Below are positions 12,801 to 25,101 of a stretch of DNA of 64,000 bases, piece by piece. The position numbers were made by a program, and so were the translations under genes. The stretch is from Anarhynchus alexandrinus. Lineage: Eukaryota > Chordata > Aves > Charadriiformes > Charadriidae. The DNA lies in NCBI GenBank assembly GCA_008711295.1, contig VUYV01000016.1, forward strand, positions 641,372 through 705,371, written 5' to 3'. How positions within the stretch are numbered: position 1 is the stretch's first letter; each line of letters starts with the position of its first letter. The notes beneath the pieces are model-generated. The model did not search any database, was not told the origin of the DNA, and worked only from the letters and a program-made list of their open reading frames with translations.

Positions 12801-15800
12801 TCATTTGTCAGTATGATTTTCATTTTGATGTTAGCTTTATTTTACTATTTTCTGTTAAGGCATATTTGGTGTTTTAATGAGGCCTTCATTTATGTAAACT
12901 AAAGAGCAAACTGTGTTAACTCTGCTTCATGTTTGCTTTTTCTTTCCTGAAATAAGCTGCATTTTGCAGACATAGCTCATGAAGAAAGTGATAAAGGAAT
13001 AAAGGGTATATGCAGTATGAAAAGCCATACATGAATAGAAGAACGTAGTCTTTTAATTATATAGGAACTGCACCTATCAAGTATAACCTTTGCCGTTTCC
13101 TAGCTTCTGAGAGAGTTTTGTGAAGCTATGACATTACGTTCATGGTATGCGTACAATGCAGTTTGCCTTTTAATATGCAGCTTTTTCCTTTTGACAAAGA
13201 GGGGTCAAATTGCATTGCCAGTTGTCTGAGTGTGACATAGCGAGACTACACTGGGCAAAAAGCACATTTACGTCAGTTGTAAGAACAGTGTAACTTTGGC
13301 TGAGATGGTGCAAGTAGAAGAAAAAAAAAATACATGCCTCAGCCAACTCAGTCAGAAACTTACAGCAATAAAGTATGTCTTTAAGGCGTAATAAGTGATG
13401 TATTGCTAACTTGTTTGGACAGGTTTAGGGCTTCCCCTGTGAATGACATCTTTTGCCAGTCTCTGCCAGGATCCCCACTTAAACCCCATAATCTGGAACA
13501 GCTGGAGAAACAGCAAGAAATGATGAAGATGCCTTTTAGAAGGGTTAAGGAGGTAGGATTTGTTTAATTTTAAATAGAAAAAAAATTATTTTCCATGTTC
13601 TAACACATACAACTTTCAGTTCTGTGGAATAAGTTCTCTTACCGAACTTTCTAAGGCCGTGTCAGTCTTTCAGACAATCTTTAAGCTTGTTGAAATCATC
13701 TGTAACTTGCCTTATTTGAAGGAAAACAAAGTGAGTAACTTTGGGCTACTAATCTAAAACTTGTGTCGCCTTTGTAGCCTACAGTTTACAAACGTGCTAA
13801 GTTTTTGACTTTTGATCTTTTTTTTTTTTTCAGCTATGCTGAAGACAGTGGAAACAATGACAAAATGCTTTCATACTTTTTCCTACAGCCTACTTCACCT
13901 AGTATTAAGTAACTTCATATAACTTATAAGACTTTGCAAGGAATATATAAAATCTAAATGGGTGTTATTTGTATATATTTTAATTTCAGGAAGAAATGCA
14001 TTCAACAAAAGAAGAGAAATTTTCTTCCATTCATAAGCCTGTTGCTGTTGGAAGCCATCAACTATTAACTGTGGGAACAACCCACATCTCCAAATTGACC
14101 GATGATCAACTTATAAAGGAATTTCTTAGTGGTTCCTACTGCTTCCATGGGGTGAGAAATAAAGCTATGCATAATAGAATAGCTACTCCTTAATTGCACG
14201 CACTGGTTTATGTATTTGTTTAGTTTTTCAATGAACTCTCATAGTTGCATTCTTATACACATTCCCTGTCTTTGAAAGAGGAAAGTATTTCTTTAAAACA
14301 TGCAAATAGTATACAAATAGTTTAAGGAATTTAGTCCTATGCAGCTCTTCAAAGAGTCTTTGCTTAAACTCATTAATTCCATCTCTTGCCTATCTTAATT
14401 AGTCTAATAAGAGATTCTCTCTCAGTGCAAACCTTGAATTAACATATCTAATTAATAAGTATAGAGTTTTACAGCTAAAATTGCCAGTGGTTTAGGGTCT
14501 GGAGGGAAGTGGATGTGGTTGTTTTGGGGTGTTTGTTTGGTTTGGGGCTTTTGTTTGATTTTAACACTGAGATTGTACCTCTCCCTAGGGTGTTGGTTGG
14601 TGGAAGTACGAATTCTGCTACGGCAAATATGTTCATCAGTATCACGAGGTATGTTTAAATAGTTTTATGTTCTGCCACTAGATGGCTGTGGCTGTGAGGG
14701 GAAAAAGGGTTAGAGAATCTGTCTACAATTTGAAAAAAGAAGCATCCTTTTCTTGGCTGATCAATATCTTGGGTTTAAGAAGTTGAATTTCAGAAAAGAA
14801 ATCCTCTGTGTGCTGCCTAAGTTTATGCAGGGGGATGTAGGTACCATGTCAGGTAGAGCACAGTGATAATCAAAGCTGAAAAAAATGTGGGTGTGTTTGT
14901 GGGAATGCTCTTCTGGTCATTGAAACACTCTTATCAGCTCCCACAGCCTGAGTGGCTGTTCTAAAGAGACCACTGACTTGACTCTTGACCCTAATACAAG
15001 ATCAGTCATAGTTTGTCCCAAATGCAAGAACCTGTTACATTGACAGCAGCAAATTTGCTTCAGCAATGACATTCTACACATCATTAAAATATTCTCACTG
15101 CTAATTGTGTAATACAAAGTGTAATTATCAGCTTTTCCTTTTTTAGGATAAGGAAAGTGGCAAGACTTCCGTGGTTGTGGGTACCTGGAGCAAGGAGGAA
15201 CACATTGAATGGTCTAGGAAGAATGCTGCAAGAACCTACTACCTGAGAGAAGACGGCACGCAGACAGTTAGGTACGCTTACAGTCACCACGATTACTGCT
15301 CTGCCTCTCTGTTGCTGAATTGGTCTCATACTTGTGATAGCGAAGAATAAATGCCAGGGCCCGCTTCTGCAGTGCATGTGAATATTCAGTTTACAAACAG
15401 ATACAATAAACTGTTGAGAGCAGTATGTATATATATTTTTTTTTTAATTTCCCCTAATCAACATGCAACATCAGAAGAAGGAATTCAACACTCCGGATAC
15501 GATGCAGAGTAAAAGTCTTCCAATAGTGAACAACTACTTGCTTCTGCAATAACTGAAATGCAGCATGTTACTTGTTTTGTATATTAAATATTAGAAGAAC
15601 GATGAGATCTTGTGCCACACAAGCTAGCTGTGTTCTTAAACATTGTGTTCAATATTTCCAAACTTTTTCATTCCAATCTTTCATGGCAGGATGGTGTCTC
15701 ACTTCTATGGAAATGGAGATGTTTGCGACTTAACAGACAAGCCAAGGCAGGTGACTGTGAAATTGAAGTAAGTTAACTTTTCTAGTAAACTGATATTTTA

Positions 15801-16470
15801 TGTCTCGGAAAACGATGACTGTTAGCTTAGTAAAAACACTACAGATACTATGGAAATACATGTTTTAGTTTTGTGCTTATTACATGCTAAACATGACAAA
15901 ATTTCTCTTCTGTTTTCAGATGTAAAGAATCTGATTCACCTCATGCTGTGACCATATACATGCTAGAGCCACATTCTTGCCAATACATCCTTGGGGTATG
16001 TAAAGACATACTTGAATTCCCTGAGGTCAGGTGCCACCCAGTAGAGGACATCTCCAGGTGCACGTTTAAAATAGCCCCTTCCTTCCAGGGACTCGTCACA
16101 AAAGATTCCTGTAGTGTATTTTAGCCCATACACGTAGCTACTAACTAAGCACTGCTTTTTGTGCAATTGCATTTGCTTAGAGAAAGGAGGATCATTATTA
16201 ATTATGGTAGTTACATTGTTAATAAGCTACAGAGGTCATACCCAAAAGTAAAAAGCGCTTACTAAATTTTACAAAGCACTACTCAAGTACTGTGCCTCAT
16301 GCAATGTGTTGTCATTAATCTCACGATCCCTTTTGCAATCTCTTGTGAAAGTTTATTGATTATTTCATAGTCTTTAAAAATAATCTCTTATGTTCAAGGT
16401 GGAGTCTCCAGTCATCTGTAAAATTCTGGATACAGCGGATGAATACGGGCTCCTTTCAGTGCCCAGCTAA
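3861..16470 (+). CDS. ERLEC1: Endoplasmic reticulum lectin 1 (ERLEC1 / XTP3-B), exons 2-14
   Basis: Coding exons 3861-3965, 5178-5258, 6148-6225, 6372-6435, 8375-8415, 10773-10996, 13423-13552, 13990-14151, 14589-14648, 15147-15271, 15690-15767, 15920-15995 and 16399-16470 join in one frame to 431 codons ending in TAA. From memory the human protein has 483 residues, so about 52 (signal peptide and start of the mature chain) belong to an exon 1 not found here. Two mannose-6-phosphate-receptor-homology (MRH) lectin domains are visible. The first covers the exon with [17 protein letters not shown] and the later [15 protein letters not shown]. The second runs from [18 protein letters not shown] to [14 protein letters not shown], with paired cysteines and Q..R..E..Y-type sugar-binding positions. 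The family acts in the ER lumen, binding trimmed N-glycans on misfolded proteins for the HRD1-SEL1L ERAD complex. All introns are GT-AG except the one after 8415 (GC-AG). The introns after 8415 and 10996 (about 2.4 kb each) hold no recognised gene. Confidence 0.95.
8375..8415 (+). CDS. ERLEC1: ERLEC1 short exon with GC donor splice site
   Basis: 41-base exon encoding the acidic linker [14 protein letters not shown] after the first half of MRH domain 1. It is followed by gcaagt, a GC donor that otherwise matches the consensus (AG|gcaagt). The nearest GT (donor gtgaaa, four bases on) would shift the next exon out of the frame that encodes [16 protein letters not shown], so the GC donor is required by the reading frame. 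The linker diverges from mammals, as expected for a loop. Confidence 0.85.
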
Positions 16471-16662
16471 AGCCCGTGAAGCAAGCCATACCTGTCAACA
16501 ACCCCGCTGGCGTTTTCCACATTAACATCCCGTCTGTGAGATGACAAAGGCAGAGAGAAGCTTTCAGCCAACCAAGCTCACCAGCGGAACTCGATGAGGG
16601 ACTTGTGAACCACTTTGTGTATAACTATGTGTATATAAGAGGTTATTGATAAACTTTTAATG

Positions 16663-16770
16663 ATTAAAATCTTGTCTTGCACTTCCTTTTTGACTTGTGT
16701 TTGACACGTTCTGCAGTCATCATCGTCATCATTAAGGTATAAATTATCAACTTTAACAAGGCAAAATAAA
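16663..16770 (+). promoter_or_regulatory. ERLEC1 polyadenylation signals
   Basis: ATTAAA at 16663-16668 and AATAAA at 16765-16770 lie about 190 and 295 bases after the stop codon. The first is followed by a T-rich, GT-containing stretch (cttgtcttgcac...ttgacttgtgtttg), so it is the better candidate for the main 3' end. Confidence 0.6.
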
Positions 16771-18173
16771 CAAGGTCCAGCTTCAAGCGAAGAGTTTACC
16801 TTCCAACAGAATGAAAAAGTGAACCAACGCTTCTTGCTCAGCAGCCTTCAGCAGCCACTACAACACTAACAATTGTTCTACTGCTGTAACTTACTTTGTC
16901 CAAACACAAATGTTACCTCAGTTTGATTGCTTGGAACTGTATTAATATCACATTCCTCCCTCCTCTTACTTTCTTTCCTTCCACTGCTATTTCTTCTCCC
17001 AGCCTGGGCTGCTTTCCAGGACTGTTTTTTGGGTTGTTTTGTTTTTTATATTAATGCTGCAGGGTTCATCATATATTTATTTTGCTGAACATTCTTACTG
17101 ACAGTCAGATTTGCTGTTTTGCTTCTAAGGATGCAAGATGATGTACTAGTGATCTACAGTCAGCATTTTCTGTGACAGAGTGGTCAATATTAGCTAAACC
17201 TCTGGCCTCCTGCTTGTCTGTATTCAGCCATGTGTGTTGTATATGTGTTTCAGTGGTTTCCTTTTCAGTGACAAAGACTCAGTATGTCCACCTGCCTCTT
17301 CCTGGACAATAGCAGGCTGGAGCGCTGTTTCCTGGTAGCATACCTACCTCGCAAATAAGATTTTTTGGTGCAGGCATATGACGCTTTAGTGTGCAGGCAA
17401 TATACATTCCCTGAAGATAATGGAAATATTATTTAAAAGCAGTATCTCAAGTAGATTTCCATTATATGTCTAAAATAATAGTTTTCAACTAGGTAAGAAA
17501 AGTTTGCAAATCACTGGTTTCTGGCCAACACCCACCATACCCTCAAGGATTTCCTTCCCTCAGGAGAACATTGTAGGGCTGGGCAGAAGCCAGTTCAGTG
17601 CTTTTACCAGGTGTGACGTTAATCACTTGTTTTGTGGCTGAGTTCCTCAAAATCACAGACAAGATTACGTGTGTGTCCTTCAGTCACAGCATCAGCATCG
17701 GCCCTGTGCTGAGCACACAGTGGAAGAAGTCCAGAAATAGCGAGTTCACAGCTGAGAAAGCTTACTGAATGCTCTCTTAGTTAAGTTCCACCACAGTGAG
17801 CCTGAGGGTGTTGTGTAGGGTTTGTAACGATGCGTGTGCTGGAAGGGGCAAAAGCCAGGAAGCGTTTCCATCTGCAGCAACGGTGTGTGTTCAGTGTCGA
17901 TAATGCAATGTAAGCCCACCGAGCTTCCTCTTTTCTAAAGCTATTGTGCAAGGAATTTCATAACTCTGTCAAGCGGAAATCCACCAACCGTTTGGCATAT
18001 GACTAGTTGAATACTACCCAAAATATCAAGTTAAACAGCTAGACTTTTGGAATGTAAGAACCATTTTACTGTCTCATAGACCAGAACACCAAAACAGCAG
18101 CAGCAGGATGATACAGCCTTTAAAATCAAAGTCATTGTTCCCAATCACATCCTTCTTTCTGATGGCTTAGCAA
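16771..18173. other. Intergenic, nothing recognised
   Basis: No open frame with family resemblance, no RNA gene and no repeat recognised between the ERLEC1 3' end and the first CR1 copy. Confidence 0.5.
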
Positions 18174-18860
18174 TCATAGAATTGTCTAGGTTGGAAGAGG
18201 CCCTTGGGATCATCAAGTCCAACCATCTACCCTACTCTACAAAGTTCTCCCCTACACCATATCCCCCAACACCCCATCTAAACGGCTCTTAAACACATCC
18301 AGGGATGGTGACTCAACCACCTCCCTGGGCAGCCTATTCCAATGCCCAACCACCCTTTCTGTGAAAAATTCTTTCCTAATGTTCAGTCTAAATCTACCCT
18401 GTTGGAGCTTGAAGCCATTCCCTCTTGTTCTGTCATTAATTACCTGTGAGAAGAGACCAGCATCAACCTCTCTACAGTGTCCCTTCAAATAGTAGAGAGT
18501 GATGAGGTCTCCCCTCAGCCTCCTCTTCCTCAAACTAAACAGTCCCAGCTCCTTCAACCGCTCTTCATATGATTTGTTTTCTAGGCCCTTCACCAGCTTC
18601 GTTGCCCTCCTCTGTACTCGCTCCAGCACCTCGATGTCTCTCCTGTATTGAGGTGCCCAAATCTCGAGGTGCACAATACTCGAGGTGTGGCCTCACCAGT
18701 GCTGAGTACAGGGGCACAATCACCTCCCTACTTCTGCTGGCCACGCTATTTCTAATACAAGCCAGGATGCCGTTGGCTTTCTTGGCCACCTGGGCACACT
18801 GCCGGCTCATATTCAGCCACTTGTCAATTAGAACCCCTAGGTCTCTTTCTTGTGACAGAG
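18174..18860 (-). mobile_element. CR1 LINE, 5'-truncated, frameshifted
   Basis: Minus-strand copy. The 3' tail is at the left end (aatcatagaattgtctaggt, reverse of the CR1 tail). The carboxy-terminal CR1 ORF2 protein is readable in two overlapping frames. One gives [20 protein letters not shown] and [20 protein letters not shown]. The other gives [17 protein letters not shown] through [16 protein letters not shown] frameshift near 18650-18680 separates them, so it is not a working gene. The right boundary is where resemblance stops. Confidence 0.9.
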
Positions 18861-19443
18861 GAAACTGAAAAAGGGGGAAGAGAGACTTCTTGGATTTTTT
18901 TCCCCCCAATCTTCTTGTGAATCATTAGATAAATAAGCAAAGTGGTACTTAAGTTTTAATCCTGTATTGAGCCAGTAGCTTTTAGAAAAGTGAAAACATT
19001 AAAAGAAACGTTCTCCTGATTTTAGATCTTTAACTTAGTTTCCCTAAAGTTCTTTTACTGGCCTGAACAGTCAACTGGACCAATCTTCTGATTAAGCATC
19101 TGGTGTGAATCTGGGCCCCATATTGACCAAAGTTTGTCTTTGGCCACACACAAGCAATTGGTTGCACAATCTGCAAAGGGCTTTTTTTTTTTAGGAAGGG
19201 CTCCCCACCTCGCTACCTACCCAGCTTCCGATGAGTGTTTCAGCAGCAGCTCCTCTAGCCGCACTGTTACCCCTTGGCTGCCGTAATCCGAGTTCTGGAC
19301 ACTGCCACAGATGTCACTCGCTCAGGTCCACAGCAGCGAAGATGCATCCTAAGTCAACATACAGTAAGAAAAAATAAACACATTTGTCCTTTGCTTCCCT
19401 AAGCTCTTTTTGCAATGGGCTGGATGAATCCACTCATTATGCA
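18861..19443. other. Unique DNA between two CR1 copies
   Basis: No gene or repeat recognised. It contains a short T run at 19183-19191. Confidence 0.4.
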
Positions 19444-20392
19444 GAGTCACAGAATGGTCAGGGTTGAAAGGGACCTCTGGAGATCATCTAGTCCAATCCC
19501 CCTGCCAGAGCAGGGTCACCTACAGCAGGTTGCACAGGACAGTGTCCAGGTGGGTTTTGAATGTCTTCAGAGTGGGAGACTCCACCACCTCTCTGGGCAG
19601 CCTGTGCCAGTGCTCTGCCACCCTCAAAGTAAAGAAGTTCCTCCTCATGTTAAGATGGAACTTCATATGTTCAAGTTTGTGCCCGTTCCCTCTTGTCCTA
19701 TCACTGGGCACCACTGAAAAAAGACTGTTCCCATCCCCCGGCACCCTCCCTTTAAGTATTTGTAAGTATTGATAAGATTCCCCCCTCAGTCGTCTTTTCT
19801 CCAGACTAAGAAAACCCAATTTCCTCAGCCTTTCCTCATAAGAAAGATGCTCCAATCCCCTAATCACCTTTGTAGCCCTTTGCTGGACCCCCTCCAGCAG
19901 ATCCCTGTCCTTCTTGAACCGAGGAGCCCAGAACTGGACACAGTACTCCAGATGTGGCCGCCCCAGGGTAGAGTAGAGGGGGAGGATGACCTGCCTCGAC
20001 CTGCTGGCCACACTCTTCTTGATGCACCCCACGATGCCATTGGCCTTCTTGGCCACCAGGGCACATTGCTGGCTCATGGTCATTCTGTTGTCCACCAGGA
20101 CTCCCAGGTCCCTTTCCACAGAGCTGCTCTCCAGGAGGTCAGCCCCCAACCTGTACTGGTGTGTGGGGTTATTCCTCCCCAGATGCAGGACCCTACATGT
20201 GCCCTTGTAGAATTTCATTGGGTTCCTCTCCACCCAACTCTCCAGCCTGTCTAGGTCACGCTGTATGGCAGCACAGCCTTCTGGCGTGTCAGCCACCCCT
20301 CCCAGTTTTTTGTCATCAGCAAACTTGCTGATGGTACACTCTATCCCTTCATCCAGGTCATTGATGAATATACTGAACAGAACATTAAGGCT
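19444..20392 (-). mobile_element. CR1 LINE, 3' third with reverse transcriptase FADD motif
   Basis: Minus-strand copy in the same orientation as the element at 18174-18860. Its 3' tail is at 19444 (cacagaatggtcagggttga). One continuous frame of roughly 290 codons (about 20390 down to 19520) reads from [20 protein letters not shown] through the catalytic FADD of the reverse transcriptase palm to [19 protein letters not shown]. The endonuclease domain and the first part of the reverse transcriptase are absent, so it cannot move by itself. The long open frame suggests a younger copy than its neighbour. Confidence 0.92.
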
Positions 20393-23300
20393 GTGGCAGT
20401 GGGTGGAAGCGTTAGATTTGTGCAATCCCTCATGGTACTTTGATTTTGAACCGAGGCTGCCCCATATCTACCTGGCTGCTCTTAGGAAAGGCAGGACAGA
20501 CACAGGCTTGGTGTTGGGCTGAGCACCCAAGCCCCAGGTCTGATGTGGAAGTATGTGCCACGGTGCCCCACTGCAGAACACAGACAGGCGGCATGGGTTG
20601 GGACCGTGTCAGACTTCCTCAGCATCCATCGGGCAACATCACATTAAAGGGAGGAGAAACCGCAACATGCTAAACCCCTCGGCTGCAGTAATTAGACCAG
20701 AGGAAAAGATAAGAATAGTTGTTTTGCAGAATGTAAAGGATTTCACTTCCCTGCAGAGGAGGGAAGTCCCCAGCATGACACGGAAGCATAAACTCTTTGA
20801 CGAAGCAGCCACAGCACCTCAGTGCACCACTAATGCCAACTTTTGCCGTTTTATGAGCAAACCACGCTGTTGCCAAACCCATAAAATCTGCACCCAGTTC
20901 TCCATATTCCTCAGCCTCTACTTCCTCTTGCACAGGAAGCAACATGCTCACAGATGTTCCTACTCTGCATCTGAACTACACACAAGCACACATATCCACA
21001 AAGATAAAGAACAGGTTTTTCTCGTCCACCCTTCTCCCATCTCTCCCTGACCAACAGCTGATTTGGGAGAGAACCACCGAGGTGGGGGTGAGGGGAGCAG
21101 GAAAGATGCACGCAAAACACCCAAAGGGTACGATAGATAGTTGATACTGCTAGAAATAATTAAATCAAACATAATTGTGTGTTCTAACACATTTGAATCT
21201 AGAAGAAATGTGCAACTGAGAGTAACTTGCAGCTTCAACCCACCCCCAGACAAGCCCCAGGGTGCAGGAACCTGTCAGTACCAAAAATGGGGAAAAACAA
21301 GACTTTTTTGGCATGCAGAAAGCACACAGCAGAACGGGAGGGCTGCGGGTTTCTGTGCTGGTCTGCTTAGGTTTGTGCCTGAGATATTATGCAGGTTTGC
21401 TCCTCAGCCTGGGAGGCGTAGCTGTTTCCATGCTCATTTAAGAATCAGCAATGTGGAAAATAACGTGAATGGCAGATGGCAAATTTGCAGCAATGGTACT
21501 GACATCATCTGCAATTAGTCAAAGGAAATTACATCAAAGGAAAGTAGATTTGGGAAAGTGAAACATGCCACTGAACTAAGATATTTACTGCTGTGAGAAG
21601 AGTTCAAAGAATGAGCTGGTTTGGGTCCCACAGCACAGGATTTATCCACACAGAAAGCACAAACATCAGTAACGAGCACTTAAGAAACCCCCCAACTTAC
21701 CTGCACAGGAATGCTTAAAACTCACTTGTGGGCTCCTCCTACACAACCCGAACCAGTGTAAGAACAGCAGCGCTCACTCCTTGCCAAGACCTGCTGACTG
21801 AATATCAGGAAATTATATTAGAGTTTTCTATAAAAGATAAGAGTCACGTCATTATTGCTATGTCTTTATCTGCATTTCCACTCAAAGACACTCCTCAAAT
21901 ACAGCAGCCATTAGACTACAGACAATAGGGATTCATTCTAGAGCTCATTTTTAATTGTCATTTAAACTCACAAATCATTAATTAGCTGCAAGACTGGTGA
22001 AAAAGCAGGGAGAGTATTTCAGTAAGACATCTGCACGGCTGATGGACATGGCTGAGAGGAGTCAGTGGCTCAATGTGCGAGGCGAGACAGTCCCTGGGAA
22101 GTTTCCCTTAGCTGCAGGGGTGAAATAAGATGATCGGTCTTGGGAAGATTTTCTCAAGTGGTAAAGAAATGCGGGGTATTATTCCCTCTCCCTGCGCAGA
22201 GGCAGACAAGTGCATTCCCAGGTCATAAATAACTTATTTGTATAGCTACACAGATCTGACTTACAGTTTTCACCCAGCACCCAAGCCTAAGCCCACCTTA
22301 ATAAGAGAAGCTCCTTTGAGGTCTGGTCTGATGAAGGCTGGTGCTCATTCTCTCTGGATTTGGGCAGGTCTTGCACAGGTTCAGCTCTCTTCCTTTAAAT
22401 TACATTTCCAGCACAAAAAAAAAATCCCATCCCCTGCAGAGAGACAGCGAACAAATGGAAGATGAACTGTTTTAGGAATGAAATCTCTTTATTGAGTCCT
22501 TGTGGGGAAAGATGACCCTGCCTTTTGGTTCTGCGCTCGGCCACGTTGTGTGTACTTTGCCTGCTCGCTCACACAGACCTCTGTTGTGTGCTGCTCTTCC
22601 TCCACAATCCCCCCAAATAAGAGGTTGCCTTCAAAAAAAACCCAAACCCAAACAAACCTAAGAGAGAATAAATGAACACACAGAACGCGTGCTGGATGCA
22701 ACAAGTTAGGGTAATGCCAGCACAGCATGTTGGTAGAATAACCACTCCTGTACCAAAAAATATTCTTTTTCACTTTACCACTGCTGACCACGATTTACCC
22801 TCACAGCCAGCCAAAGAGATGTGGTTGGATGGGCCCTGTGCTAGCATATAGCTGCTCCATCTTGCCAAAAAGTGAACTACAGACTGAGTTTCAAGAGCAG
22901 CACAGCTTTATTTAGATGAAGGAAGACTCATCAGGGAGAAATGGCTGTCTACAAGGGGTCACCCCAAGTTGAAAGCAGGAGCAAGAATCTTTCCTGACAT
23001 GTGCAAAATGCTCTTAATTTCCTGTCTCTTCTACTAAAGCAAGTTAGGATCTGTCTGAAGAATGGATGACTTCAGGGCAATTCCCAGAACCTGCAGGAGC
23101 AGGAAAGTGCCTGGTCAGGCTAGAAAGGCAGCACAAACAATCTTGGGGTTTTCCAGCCCCCCATGACTGGACAGGGGAGCCTCTGGGCTGCCGCAGGAGT
23201 TTCCAGTCACCGGCAGTTACAAAAGAGTGGAAAAAAAACATCAATAGCGGAAAAAGCGGAGCAGACGACAGAGCACTACACCTTGTGCAATCTGTTGACA

Positions 23301-23759
23301 CCCCTTCTGTTGGTATCCCGAATCGAACTAGCTGCAAACAAAGAGTGCATCTTTCAAGGCAGCACTACAAACACTGAGAAAACCTCTTGTTACCTTTTTC
23401 CCCCCTAGTTAAAGTGTGCAAAAGGTATGATTGCTCACTTTGCAGGAGCGTTTCTGGCACGCAAGACCTTGTACTCACACATAAGAGGGCCCAGTACGAA
23501 AACCTCCCCACCTTAGGAAACACACCCCACAACACACCACATTACTGGAATAAATCAGTTTTACAACCCCATAGTCAGGCTTGGTGCTTCCAGACCTTCC
23601 CCGCGATGCTCGGGTAGGAGCGAAGGCAGCAGATACCATGGGACGACACCCCTCACAGCACCAAAGCATTAAAACAAGAAACTTCCACCCTCGGTTTTCC
23701 CCTGGGCAAGGGGCTGATCCCCTGCTGGCACCTGTGCGATAGGGAAAACTTTACAGATT
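20393..23759. other. Intergenic upstream of TLR15, nothing recognised
   Basis: Several short open frames (up to about 165 codons) lie here, but none resembles a known family and none has a consistent splice structure. The sequence has mixed base composition and becomes richer in CpG towards 23760. Confidence 0.45.
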
Positions 23760-23960
23760 TCACTGGGGAGAAGCATCTCCAGTGCAGCCTGCTCGGCCAG
23801 CCCAGAGAAGGGGAACGGAGAGCTGCAGAAGCTGCTGGTCCCGACGGGGCCGGGCGGTTCCTGGGGGCGTCCCGTCCCGCCCCCTCCCAGGGCTACAAAA
23901 GGCGGCGGCGGTGGCGGCAGCGGGTACCGGCGGTGGGGGAGCAGCACCGAGGAGAGCAGG
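23760..23960 (+). promoter_or_regulatory. Probable TLR15 promoter and non-coding exon 1
   Basis: A short GC-rich block ends in a TATA-like box, TACAAAAGG at 23894-23902. About 25-30 bases later a purine-rich stretch ends at 23960 in gagcag followed by gtaaga, a consensus splice donor. Spliced to the acceptor ttttctccag at 25091-25100, this would make a leader exon of about 35 bases ending one base before the TLR15 start codon. That the short exon starts near 23925 is inferred from the TATA distance. A gcggcggcggtggcggcag run overlaps the likely start site. Confidence 0.55.
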
Positions 23961-25100
23961 TAAGAGAGGGGTAAGGGGGACGGAGGAGGTTGCTGGAAGC
24001 ATGAGTGAGCTTTTAGCTGTCTTCCAGCCTTAAATCTGCAATGCTTTTAATGGCCCGGGGGCTCACTTACCCCCGTGGTGCAGCGGCTGCAGGTTATTCC
24101 CGCTGGGCGCAAGGATGCAGGGTGGTCTGGTTGGTGGAGTTCTGCTGGCAGCGGAGGGTCCGGGGGATGGAGCTGGGAAGTCATCGGGGTCCCTTCTCTT
24201 CAGTTAAACTTGATGGTCCACATCTGGTGGGCGGCAAAGGGGACTGTGGTAATGCCAGGTCACTCACCTGAAGGTCTGCACCTGCGTTTTCAGGTAATAA
24301 ACACAAGACATAGACCGTAGGTGTCAGGAAACTGGTGACAGACAGATGCGGGGCAGGAGAGGAGCTGGGCAGTGATGCTACCAGGCAATGGAAAGTCTCC
24401 AAAGACGAATGGTGCACAGGCAGTGACCTCTCCTGGTGCAGGCTGCCTCATACAAGCCTCTGATACCATACTTCGAAGCAAACTTACTCTTTCCCTTACT
24501 CTGACAGGTAAGGCTAAATAAATGGGGTCACTGGTAAATTCTCAGCAGAGAGCAAATCACCAAAGGGATGGGATCACAAGAAGATACGTGGTCGCACAGT
24601 TCCATGGAGCTCCCTGAGTCATTACTCTTGAATATGCCACTTAAGTGGCAGAACGGGTTTTAGAGGGGTCAGACTTACGTGGTTATTGGGTGCCAGGACG
24701 AGAGATGTAAAATCCAAGTCCCAAGCAGCAGTTATGAAAGTGCATTTCAGATTATGCAATGGAAAGATGCTACTGCGAAGGCTTCTCACTACCTGCCTGG
24801 GGTGGCGGGGGAAGGAATGGAGGGGAAAAAAAGAAAATAATAATTCAGACTTTATCTACAATGATCTGAAATGAATAGTGCTCTCCCTCAAATTGTTCTC
24901 CAATACCATCTTTTATCATTGCCTCTTGAAAATAATAATGAAGCAAGATGTATTTTTTTTTAATGTAGATAAAAAGGGATTCATAGATACAACTAATGAA
25001 ACAATTTCTGTACTTGCAAGTAAACTAGGATTATTTTTTTAAGGGTATTCATTAAGATAGAGCATATTATAATGATGTATTTTACATTTCTTTTCTCCAG
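23961..25100 (+). other. Putative TLR15 leader intron
   Basis: Flanked by gtaaga at 23961 and the pyrimidine-rich acceptor ttttctccag ending at 25100. It contains no gene. A TGAGTCA box (AP-1 consensus) at 24615-24621 is the only regulatory-looking word noticed, and may be chance. Confidence 0.5.
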
Positions 25101-25101
25101 G

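Noticed and set aside
19769..20254. 161-codon plus-strand frame
   Set aside because: Antisense of the CR1 reverse transcriptase frame.
23697..23707. NF-kB-like word (ccaggggaaaacc on the minus strand) upstream of the TLR15 promoter
   Set aside because: It departs from the consensus in the right half-site; without conservation or binding data it is not separable from chance.
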